A DNA stretch of 12,214 nt from JAGNZR01 sp051646055. Lineage in GTDB: Bacteria; Fusobacteriota; Fusobacteriia; Fusobacteriales; Fusobacteriaceae. The notes beneath the pieces were generated by a model that was given only the letters and a program-made list of their open reading frames with translations, was not told where the DNA came from and ran no database searches. Numbering within the stretch: the stretch's first letter is position 1; the number at the start of each line of letters is the position of its first letter. The position numbers and the translations under genes are program-made. Positions 6,661 through 12,214 of this stretch are shown piece by piece. The DNA lies in NCBI GenBank assembly GCA_051646055.1, contig JBOFCM010000139.1, forward strand, positions 1-12,214. The letters are read 5' to 3'.

Positions 6661-7311
6661 ATGAATATAACACATGCAAAGGAAGAAGTAATAGTAGGAG
6701 ATTTTATGGAGGCAATATTTGCTAGGCAATCAGAATTAATGGAGAAATACCATCACATAGAGGCTAAATCAGGTTTAATGCAAACAGAGGATTGCCCAGT
6801 TAATATAAATGATAAAAGAGGACAGGCAAGACTTAAAGACTTTGCTTGGAGAATAACAGAAGAACTAGGAGAGGCTCTAGATACTTACTATGAGCATAAC
6901 TCAACTAATGATAATTTACACTTCCAGGAGGAACTGGTAGATGCATTACATTTCTTCACCGAATTTACTATATTAACAGGTATCACTCCATGTGATATAG
7001 TAGGAGAAATACCAGAGGATAAAGACTACCTAGAAACTATATTTAACTTAGTACCTCAACCATTCTCGGTAGAGCATGCAGTATCACAATTCATTAGACA
7101 ATTAGCTATGACTTGTAATACACTTAAGAATAAACCATGGAAACAAACTCAAATGATAACAGATAAGAGAGAATTTAAATTTAGGTTAGTATCAGCTTGG
7201 TTGACTTACGTAGGAGTATTAAAGGCTTCTGGATTAGATGCAGAGAAGACTACAGCTTTATACTTAAAGAAATCACAGGTTAATAAATTTAGACAAAGAA
7301 CAAATTACTAA
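6661..7311 (+). CDS. All-alpha dUTPase/dCTPase-type NTP pyrophosphatase (dimeric dUTPase/MazG superfamily)
   Basis: 216 residues; GGAG lies about 8 bases before the ATG. The metal-binding signature E67-E68-x2-E71 (ITEELGEALD) and E91-x2-D94 with following HF (EELVDALHFF) is the hallmark of dimeric dUTPases and MazG-like enzymes. The C-terminal stretch YLKKSQVNKFRQRTNY (201-216) matches the Y-K-N-RQ-Y motif of dimeric dUTPases. The family hydrolyses dUTP or dCTP to the monophosphate; T4 gp56 (dCTPase-dUTPase) belongs to the same superfamily. Here it would feed dUMP or dCMP to the deaminase and the hydroxymethylase-like enzyme and remove unmodified dCTP. The choice between dUTP and dCTP is not decidable by eye. 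Confidence 0.72.
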   Translation: MNITHAKEEVIVGDFMEAIFARQSELMEKYHHIEAKSGLMQTEDCPVNINDKRGQARLKDFAWRITEELGEALDTYYEHNSTNDNLHFQEELVDALHFFTEFTILTGITPCDIVGEIPEDKDYLETIFNLVPQPFSVEHAVSQFIRQLAMTCNTLKNKPWKQTQMITDKREFKFRLVSAWLTYVGVLKASGLDAEKTTALYLKKSQVNKFRQRTNY

Positions 7312-7323
7312 AAAATAGATAAG

Positions 7324-7351
7324 GGCTAGGGCTGAGGCTCTAGTCTTTTTT
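7324..7351 (+). terminator. Rho-independent terminator after the pyrophosphatase gene
   Basis: GGCTAGGGC (7324-7332) and GCTCTAGTC (7337-7345) form a 9-pair stem with loop TGAG and are followed by six T. It closes the promoter B operon, yet the next gene's AGGAGG starts at 7355 with no promoter visible. Confidence 0.88.
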
Positions 7352-7369
7352 AATAGGAGGAACAGGAAC

Positions 7370-7564
7370 ATGTTTATACTAAGATTTGCATTAGGAATAG
7401 GAATACTAACTAACAGTGTGATGTTAATCACTTATGCTATGTTAATAAAGGAATCATTTGAGAGGGATAAACACAGTGATGCTTCATTACTAGGTGAGAC
7501 TTTAATGGTTATAATCTTTACTTTAAATATTATATTAATGGGGGGTAGTTTATATGTTATATAG
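7370..7564 (+). CDS. Small membrane protein
   Basis: 64 residues, start fixed by AGGAGG at 7355-7360 (9 bases away). Two hydrophobic helices at about 2-27 and 44-63 flank a short charged loop (KESFERDKHSD), giving a hairpin membrane protein. No signal for holin, antiholin or other known class is strong enough to name it. The gene lies right after a terminator and its last bases overlap the next start, so it is translationally coupled to the 7554 gene. A membrane anchor or host-interference peptide is possible. Confidence 0.6.
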   Translation: MFILRFALGIGILTNSVMLITYAMLIKESFERDKHSDASLLGETLMVIIFTLNIILMGGSLYVI

Positions 7565-8297
7565 AGAATATAAGACCTTTGGGGATTGTTTCTTAGGAAT
7601 TAATAAGGAAGCATTAAATAATCCGGATATAGCCCATTATATGTCCTCTAGAGTGCTATTTAATAACTTAATAATTAAAGTAGATAATACTAATTGTGAC
7701 GGTATAGATCTAGGTAAGTTAGCTTATAAAAAAGGTAAATGGCCTCACTTATTAAGAACCTATGTGGATATGGATAAATTAAAACAATTTTATAAAGAGA
7801 TACAAGATGCTAAAGTAACTACCTTCAGCTTCGATTTTAATACTTCAGATACAGGTAAGGGGGGCTGTATTAAGTCTATGGTATTTACTAGAAATGCGAT
7901 GGGAAAAAAGAAATTTAACTCCGTAAAAATTATATGGAGAACTACAGAACTTATGAGAAAATTTGCACCTGATCTTATAATGATAGCCAGGATATTAGAA
8001 CAATGTCCTATGCTAGACTTAGATGAGATAATACTTATAATACCTCAGGCTTATCACTCGGTGCTTTATATGGTTCCTTTTACCGACGTAGTATTTGATT
8101 TTAATATAGACACTGATTGTAAACCCAAGAAATATCCCTATCATCAACAATTAATAAATAGGTCAAAATGGTTTAGACCCGGACATGAGCCTTGTAAAAG
8201 ACAAACTACTTATAGACTTCAGGAATGGAAGTGGGCTATATTAAATGGATGGCAACCTGAGCCAGTAACTTACAAAGATTGTGAATTACCTTTATAA
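7554..8297 (+). CDS. Uncharacterised protein, possibly a divergent thymidylate synthase-superfamily member
   Basis: 247 residues, overlapping the membrane protein gene by 11 bases, with a G-rich site at about 7540-7546. No family was recognised with certainty. The core GGCIKSMVF (103-111), a strand ending IIWRTTEL (126-133) and KFAPDLIMIARIL (136-148) resembles the thymidylate synthase layout Cys...strand...RS-x-D...N. C105 would be the nucleophile, R129-T130 the phosphate contact, E132 the Asp-169 equivalent and D140 the position of N177 (E. coli numbering). The hairpin between C105 and R129 would be 4 residues longer than in thymidylate synthase. IIPQAYHSVLY (162-172) might replace the H-x-Y segment. 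Its position among pyrimidine enzymes agrees. This relationship is by eye and unproven. Confidence 0.55.
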   Translation: MLYREYKTFGDCFLGINKEALNNPDIAHYMSSRVLFNNLIIKVDNTNCDGIDLGKLAYKKGKWPHLLRTYVDMDKLKQFYKEIQDAKVTTFSFDFNTSDTGKGGCIKSMVFTRNAMGKKKFNSVKIIWRTTELMRKFAPDLIMIARILEQCPMLDLDEIILIIPQAYHSVLYMVPFTDVVFDFNIDTDCKPKKYPYHQQLINRSKWFRPGHEPCKRQTTYRLQEWKWAILNGWQPEPVTYKDCELPL

Positions 8298-8311
8298 AAT
8301 TTGTCAATTGA

Positions 8312-8346
8312 TCGTTTACTAGGTATAGGTCAAATATTAATATATA
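8312..8346 (+). promoter_or_regulatory. Promoter C (TCGTTTACT box, 20-base spacer, TATATA)
   Basis: TCGTTTACT at 8312-8320, exactly 20 bases, TATATA at 8341-8346, i.e. the geometry of promoters A and B with a weaker -10. Start near 8353, just before the AGGAGG (8360-8365) of dCMP deaminase. It drives the downstream hydroxymethylase and polymerase genes. Confidence 0.65.
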
Positions 8347-8359
8347 AATATAACAAGAG

Positions 8360-8365
8360 AGGAGG
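8360..8365 (+). promoter_or_regulatory. Ribosome binding site fixing the dCMP deaminase start
   Basis: AGGAGG 10 bases before ATG 8376. A TTG-initiated extension back to 8301 would run through promoter C and has no ribosome site. Confidence 0.75.
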
Positions 8366-8375
8366 AGTAGAGATT

Positions 8376-8825
8376 ATGACAGATAAACAATATTTAGATA
8401 TAGCAGATATAATAGCTAAAACATCACATTGTGGAAGAAGGCAAGTAGGTGCAGTAATCGTAAAAGGGGGTAGGATAATATCTACCGGGTACAATGGAAT
8501 ACCCTCTAGTATAAAAAAAGAGTGTTATGAGATTAGAAGACAGGAAGCACTTAAAGAAGGTTATATAGTAAAAGGACCTAGATGTATAGGTTGTGATAAT
8601 GTAATACATGCAGAACAGAATGCTATATTCGCCGCAGCCAAAGAAGGTATCAGCCTTAAAGGTTCTCATTTATATATAAACTTATCTCCTTGCATTACAT
8701 GTGCTAAGGCTATAGCAATGGCCGGTATAACTAAAGTTACATTTAAAAACTCTTATAAAGGTGATCCAGGTATACCTTACCTTAAATCACTAGGAGTAGA
8801 AGTTGAGAGGTGGTATAATGAGTAA
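8376..8825 (+). CDS. Deoxycytidylate (dCMP) deaminase
   Basis: 149 residues, a usual size for phage dCMP deaminase. It converts dCMP to dUMP. The catalytic zinc site is H78-A-E80 (HAEQNAI) with C106 and C109 (PCITC); E80 is the proton shuttle. An N-terminal HCGRRQVGAVIV (18-29), GYNGIPS (38-44) and additional Cys (C19, C50, C70, C73) fit the allosteric, second-zinc type known from T4. Together with the pyrophosphatase it supplies dUMP and, by competition, sets how much dCMP is left for the hydroxymethylase-like enzyme. The stop overlaps the next start. Confidence 0.92.
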   Translation: MTDKQYLDIADIIAKTSHCGRRQVGAVIVKGGRIISTGYNGIPSSIKKECYEIRRQEALKEGYIVKGPRCIGCDNVIHAEQNAIFAAAKEGISLKGSHLYINLSPCITCAKAIAMAGITKVTFKNSYKGDPGIPYLKSLGVEVERWYNE

Positions 8826-9342
8826 TATATGTAAGAAATGCTTAAGGTTAGAAAATGATAAATGTACAGGCTGGTTATCACCCGAGGGTTGCAGTCCTAT
8901 ATACTCACCAGCTAAATACAAGAGAGAATTAGAAAGTATGGTTTCTTACTACAGAAGAAATGCTTCAGTAGGTGCAACCTCTAGGTTAATACAGGAGTTA
9001 TCTCCTAAGATAGCTAAGTTAGACAAGATGATGTATGAAGGTATATCCGAAACCTATAGAGAAGATACTTCTAGAGGCTCAGGAGGGGGTAAATCAGAAT
9101 CCGACGCTAATGCAGCCACATCTAGAAAAGCTAAAATGAAGGATAATCGCCCCATAGATGTGAAGATGAGAAAACAGGATATAGAAGCAGTAAAGGAAGA
9201 ATTAGAAAAATTTGAAGAAGAACATGGTAAGTTAGATAAAATCAGCTCTTATAATATAATGAGTAGATCTAAGATAGATTCCTACACAGGAGAAGAAATT
9301 AAAGAAACTAAAATAAAAAAGAAAAGAAAGAAGGTAAAGTAA
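8818..9342 (+). CDS. Unknown basic protein with N-terminal Cys cluster
   Basis: 174 residues from ATG 8818, which overlaps the deaminase stop by 8 bases; GAGAGG lies about 8 bases upstream. Cysteines C5, C8, C16 and C25 in the first 25 residues could hold one zinc ion. Residues 35-75 are helical; 80-110 are low-complexity (GSGGGKSESDAN); 120-145 are a charged, probably coiled helix; the C-terminus ends in a Lys-rich tail (KIKKKRKKVK). It was not recognised as any known family. The tail and metal cluster suggest nucleic-acid binding, and the position suggests a role tied to nucleotide metabolism or replication. Confidence 0.65.
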   Translation: MSNICKKCLRLENDKCTGWLSPEGCSPIYSPAKYKRELESMVSYYRRNASVGATSRLIQELSPKIAKLDKMMYEGISETYREDTSRGSGGGKSESDANAATSRKAKMKDNRPIDVKMRKQDIEAVKEELEKFEEEHGKLDKISSYNIMSRSKIDSYTGEEIKETKIKKKRKKVK

Positions 9343-9343
9343 T

Positions 9344-10108
9344 ATGAGAATATTTATGGATTTTACAGAAACAAGAGAAGAGATAAAAAGAGACTTAGCA
9401 GAGATGGGTCATATAGTTAAACCTAAATCAATGCAAAATAAGATAGTAGAGGGTAACTCAGATTACGAGACAAAGGAATTAAGAAATTATGTTTATACTA
9501 TATTAGAACCTTCTGTGGATGAAATAGTTTCATTTACTACACAACCTTGGGCCGATGCAGAAGCTGCAGAGAGGTTCTCAGGTGAGAGATTAAATCCAGG
9601 AGAAGCATATAAGCACAGAGAGGAATTATGGAATGAGTTCATGGTAGAAGGAAAACAGGACTACTCATACCCGGAGAGGTTTAACCCTATAACAATTGAT
9701 CATATAAGAGAAGATATATTTGGAACTATAACTGATGTGGATTTAATAGACCTGGATCAATTAAATGAGATAGCCAATGAGTTAGCAGAGAATCCAGACT
9801 CAAGACAGTGCTTCTTATCAATATGGGAACCGGGAGACATACAACACATAGGAGGTAAGAAAAGAGTACCTTGTACTTTAGGTTATCAATTCATGGTAAG
9901 AGATGGAGAACTTCATGTTACATACTTCCAAAGATCATGTGACTTTATAACTCATTATTCAAATGATGTGTATTTAGCTATATTAACTGCTAAAGAAGTA
10001 GCACAGAGAATACAAGATAGAAATGATATATTATATCCTATAGGTTCATTTACTCACTTTGTAAGCAGTATGCATGTTTATAACAAGGATATAGAGGGAG
10101 TATTCTAA
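9344..10108 (+). CDS. Thymidylate synthase-fold pyrimidine hydroxymethylase, probably dCMP 5-hydroxymethylase
   Basis: 254 residues, AAGG 9 bases upstream. The C-terminal half is clearly of the thymidylate synthase fold: NPDSRQ (150-155), nucleophile C177 in VPCTLGYQF, FQRSCDF (195-201), MHVYNKD (243-249). From C177 through D208 the alignment to E. coli ThyA is gapless (offset 31: C146=C177, R166=R197, D169=D200). At the base-recognition position N177 the residue is D208 (SND). N-to-D here is the known switch from dUMP to dCMP and is present in T4 gp42. C-T after the nucleophile is also as in T4 rather than the C-H of ThyA. It should use 5,10-methylene-THF, making 5-hydroxymethyl-dCMP; a dUMP enzyme is the main alternative. 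The first 100 residues are poorly conserved. Confidence 0.75.
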   Translation: MRIFMDFTETREEIKRDLAEMGHIVKPKSMQNKIVEGNSDYETKELRNYVYTILEPSVDEIVSFTTQPWADAEAAERFSGERLNPGEAYKHREELWNEFMVEGKQDYSYPERFNPITIDHIREDIFGTITDVDLIDLDQLNEIANELAENPDSRQCFLSIWEPGDIQHIGGKKRVPCTLGYQFMVRDGELHVTYFQRSCDFITHYSNDVYLAILTAKEVAQRIQDRNDILYPIGSFTHFVSSMHVYNKDIEGVF

Positions 10109-10111
10109 TAA

Positions 10112-10195
10112 ATGGAATGGTTATTTGCAGGAGGTGTATATGCCTCGGTTTTAATGGTAATAATAATAGAGAAGAAAATACAGGAGAGGGCTTAG
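10112..10195 (+). CDS. Micro-gene, 27-residue membrane peptide
   Basis: The ORF begins 4 bases after the hydroxymethylase-like gene, behind GAGGGAG at about 10094-10100. One hydrophobic helix (residues 3-19) is followed by a charged tail (EKKIQER). Its stop lies inside the terminator hairpin that follows. A membrane microprotein is plausible, but a chance ORF cannot be excluded. Confidence 0.4.
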   Translation: MEWLFAGGVYASVLMVIIIEKKIQERA

Positions 10196-10208
10196 GCCTT
10201 CTCTTTTT
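10184..10208 (+). terminator. Rho-independent terminator upstream of the polymerase region
   Basis: GAGAGGGC (10184-10191) pairs with GCCTTCTC (10196-10203) around loop TTAG, then five T (10204-10208). The next ribosome site (AAGGAGGG, 10218-10225) lies 10 bases further on, without a promoter between. Confidence 0.85.
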
Positions 10209-10229
10209 AACAGTATAAAGGAGGGTAAT

Positions 10230-10373
10230 ATGAGAACATTAATTAAGGTATTAGCAGGGCTATCACTAATAGGAAGTATATTCCTATATTTAATATATGG
10301 AGCCAGTTTAGAAAGAATGATACAAATAGGAATGTCAATAATATTATTAGTATTAACAACGGAGGATAGGTAG
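10230..10373 (+). CDS. Small two-helix membrane protein
   Basis: 47 residues with a very strong ribosome site AAGGAGGG (10218-10225). Two hydrophobic segments (about 8-23 and 31-43) with a short loop (GASLERM) make a small membrane hairpin. The reading is close to nothing known by eye. Strong initiation and tight coupling to the next small gene support reality. Confidence 0.55.
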   Translation: MRTLIKVLAGLSLIGSIFLYLIYGASLERMIQIGMSIILLVLTTEDR

Positions 10374-10375
10374 TT

Positions 10376-10456
10376 ATGATATTAACAGTAGAGCAATGGA
10401 ATAAACTAATGCAGGATAAAATAGATGAGAATCGAAAGAGAAAGGAGGGTAAATAA
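10376..10456 (+). CDS. Micro-gene, 26-residue charged peptide
   Basis: ATG 10376 is 3 bases after the preceding stop and 10 bases after GGAGG (10361-10365). The peptide is hydrophilic and ends in a basic cluster (NRKRKEGK). Its last codons carry the GGAGGG (10444-10449) that serves the polymerase start, so its translation may be coupled to that of the polymerase. It could be a leader peptide or regulator. Confidence 0.4.
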   Translation: MILTVEQWNKLMQDKIDENRKRKEGK

Positions 10457-10457
10457 C

Positions 10458-12214
10458 ATGGATTGTCAATTATGTGAATTACACAAATTTTCTTGTCCTT
10501 CACAGATACCAGGTTCGGGTAATGATAAATCAGACATCATGATAATTAATAGTTATGCATCTGATGAATGTGAAGAGGCTCAAGAAGCTACTATGGATGA
10601 TGACTTAAAGAACTACCTAAAAAAGAATAATATAAAACCCAAAGAGGTCTATTATACTAACGCAGTAAAATGTAGAACACCTAAAGACAGGAAGATAAAG
10701 GTATCTGAGGTTAAGAAGTGTAAAATACACTTACAGGAAGAAATTAAAAGGGTTAAACCTAAGTATGTATTATTATTGGGAGCTCAATCAGTACAGGCTG
10801 CCATAGATAGGAAGATAACTGATATACAAGGAACTATAACAGAAGTAGAGGGAATATCTTATGTAGCTACCTACTCACCCAGGACTATATTCTATGATGT
10901 GAAGAAAGCACCTCAGATACAGAAGTCATTAGACCTATTTGCTGCCCTTGTAAGAGGTGAAGATACCCAAATACAGGTAAATCCTAATGTAATAGAGATA
11001 AAGAGCTTAAAAGATGCAAAAAAGGCCTTTAATTCATATGTATATCCAGCTATCGCATTTGACATAGAGACTTCAGGCTTAAATAGATATAAAGAGAATA
11101 TAAACCTAATAGGTTTTGGTAATGACAAGGTTCAATATATAATAGATGTAGGTACTAGGTATTCACCTTTCAAAGGATACCCCAGGGCTAGACAGAAGGT
11201 AATTAATTATATATTAAAACAGTTAGATGAATATAAGGTTATAGGCTCTAATATAAAGTTTGATAATTTGTTCTGTAGAGAACACTATGGATTTAGTCCT
11301 AAGGCCGGATTTGATGTTATGTTAGCATCACACTTATTAGATGAGAACACAGCCAATGGTTTAAAAGAGAATGCAATATTTAAATGTGGTGCACAGGAGT
11401 GGGATATAGATAAAAAACTTAAAACAGGTAATCTAGAGAATTTAACTGACTATAAAAATTATAAAAATTATTTGGCCTATGATATACTGTGGACCTATAA
11501 ATTATATAAATACTTTAGAAAAGAACTAAAAGCAGATAAAGCTCTATATAAGATATATGAGAACTTAGTTATGCCCGCTGCTAGAGCCTATGAGGATATA
11601 GAAGAGTTAGGGGTATATGTTTACCAGGATAGATTTAAGGAATTAGAAAAACAACTAAGACAGAAACAAGCTGACATTCTAGCACAACTTAAACCCTTCG
11701 AGGATTTAGTAGGTAGAGAAATAAATTGGGCTTCATCAGCACAGATAAAGAAAGTATTATATGAAGACTTAGATTTACCTATATTAGAAAAGACAGAAGC
11801 GGGACAACCTTCAACAGGTGAATCGGTGTTAATGAGGCTTAGGGAATATTCTCCATTACCTCAACTAATATTAGACTTCAGAGGTGTTACTATACAAATA
11901 TCACATTTCGTAGATGGGTGGAAGGAGAGAATGCATGAAGGAAGATTACATCCTAATTTTAAACTACATGGAACTGTTACGGGAAGAACAGCTTGTGACA
12001 ATCCTAACCTTCAACAAGTTCCCAGGGATAAAGCTATCAGATCATTAATAGGGGCTCCCCCGGGCTGGACCATGATAGAATCAGATTACTCTCAATTAGA
12101 GTTAAGGGTCACAGCTTTAGTGTCAGGAGATGAAGCTATGACTCAGTTATTCCGTATAGGAGAAGATATACATACCAATACAGGTAGAGCCGTATCAGGT
12201 AAACATGATTTATC
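10458..12214 (+). CDS. Family A DNA polymerase with N-terminal UDG-like domain and 3'-5' exonuclease (3' end outside window)
   Basis: 585 residues visible; continues past the window end. The start is decided by GGAGGG 8 bases before ATG 10458. Residues 1-165 resemble a family 4 uracil-DNA glycosylase: four Cys (C3, C6, C72, C88) match its 4Fe-4S ligands, and TNAVKCRTP (67-75) with YVLLLGAQS (103-111) are characteristic. The active-site motifs look degraded: the GEAPG region reads INSYASDE (30-37) and the TYHPS motif reads TYSPR (138-142). Residues 198-355 are a proofreading exonuclease with ExoI D202/E204, ExoII N265/D269 and ExoIII Y338/D342 all present. Polymerase begins about residue 365: T-x-TGRT (506-511) and motif A SDYSQLELR (542-550, D543). 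The O-helix and motif C lie beyond the window. It replicates the phage genome. Confidence 0.92.
   Translation, partial: MDCQLCELHKFSCPSQIPGSGNDKSDIMIINSYASDECEEAQEATMDDDLKNYLKKNNIKPKEVYYTNAVKCRTPKDRKIKVSEVKKCKIHLQEEIKRVKPKYVLLLGAQSVQAAIDRKITDIQGTITEVEGISYVATYSPRTIFYDVKKAPQIQKSLDLFAALVRGEDTQIQVNPNVIEIKSLKDAKKAFNSYVYPAIAFDIETSGLNRYKENINLIGFGNDKVQYIIDVGTRYSPFKGYPRARQKVINYILKQLDEYKVIGSNIKFDNLFCREHYGFSPKAGFDVMLASHLLDENTANGLKENAIFKCGAQEWDIDKKLKTGNLENLTDYKNYKNYLAYDILWTYKLYKYFRKELKADKALYKIYENLVMPAARAYEDIEELGVYVYQDRFKELEKQLRQKQADILAQLKPFEDLVGREINWASSAQIKKVLYEDLDLPILEKTEAGQPSTGESVLMRLREYSPLPQLILDFRGVTIQISHFVDGWKERMHEGRLHPNFKLHGTVTGRTACDNPNLQQVPRDKAIRSLIGAPPGWTMIESDYSQLELRVTALVSGDEAMTQLFRIGEDIHTNTGRAVSGKHDL

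Noticed and set aside
8301..8375. Upstream extension of dCMP deaminase to a TTG at 8301
   Set aside because: It would add 25 residues across promoter C and has no ribosome site; ATG 8376 has AGGAGG and matches the usual family start.
10243..10503. Minus-strand 86-residue reading frame opposite the micro-genes
   Set aside because: Hydrophobic by composition of AT-rich DNA; no ribosome site, and the + strand has strong sites for small genes here.
11446..11466. Short tandem repeat TATAAAAAT in the polymerase exonuclease region
   Set aside because: Two copies within coding sequence (YKNYKNY) with no sign of function; normal for AT-rich coding DNA.
1..12214. CRISPR array, tRNA gene, insertion sequence or attachment site
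   Set aside because: No spaced direct repeats, cloverleaf-like segment, transposase motif or terminal inverted repeats were seen on either strand by eye.

Overview
The window looks like part of the replication and nucleotide-metabolism region of a large double-stranded DNA phage of a low-GC Gram-positive (Bacillota) host. Reasons: strong AT bias with AGA, ATA and TTA as favoured codons; consensus AGGAGG ribosome binding sites 7-10 bases before most starts; every convincing gene on the + strand, tightly packed or overlapping; many very small genes; and a phage-type set of replication enzymes. No structural, lysis, integration, tRNA, rRNA, CRISPR or insertion-sequence feature was seen.

Layout. 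(1) 1-2129: a run of small accessory genes. It begins with the C-terminal part of a HExxH zinc metallopeptidase-like protein, then a protein carrying the same C-terminal helical domain, a zinc-finger peptide, a stand-alone version of that domain, a WYL-like small protein and a stand-alone domain resembling the Ia (NMN-binding) domain of NAD-dependent DNA ligase. (2) 2130-3214: promoter A, a 200-base leader that can form a 5' hairpin, an acidic protein with three SAP/Rho-N-like units, and a rho-independent terminator. (3) 3238-5316: a primase-helicase fusion. (4) 5343-7351: promoter B, a zinc-ribbon protein, a thymidylate-kinase-like dNMP kinase and a dUTPase/dCTPase-type all-alpha pyrophosphatase, closed by a terminator. 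(5) 7370-8297: a small membrane protein and a divergent protein that may belong to the thymidylate synthase superfamily. (6) 8312-12214: promoter C, dCMP deaminase, a basic Cys-containing protein, a thymidylate-synthase-fold enzyme with the residue signature of dCMP 5-hydroxymethylase, three micro-genes with a terminator, and a family A DNA polymerase (cut by the window end) that carries an N-terminal iron-sulfur UDG-like domain.

How the genes fit together. The dCTP/dUTP pyrophosphatase, dCMP deaminase, hydroxymethylase-like enzyme and dNMP kinase form a coherent route for reshaping the pyrimidine pool, possibly replacing C by 5-hydroxymethyl-C as in T4. The primase-helicase and the proofreading polymerase would use that pool. 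Three intergenic sites share TCGTTTACT, exactly 20 bases, then a TATAAT-like -10, which suggests one common regulator or phage sigma factor controlling this module.
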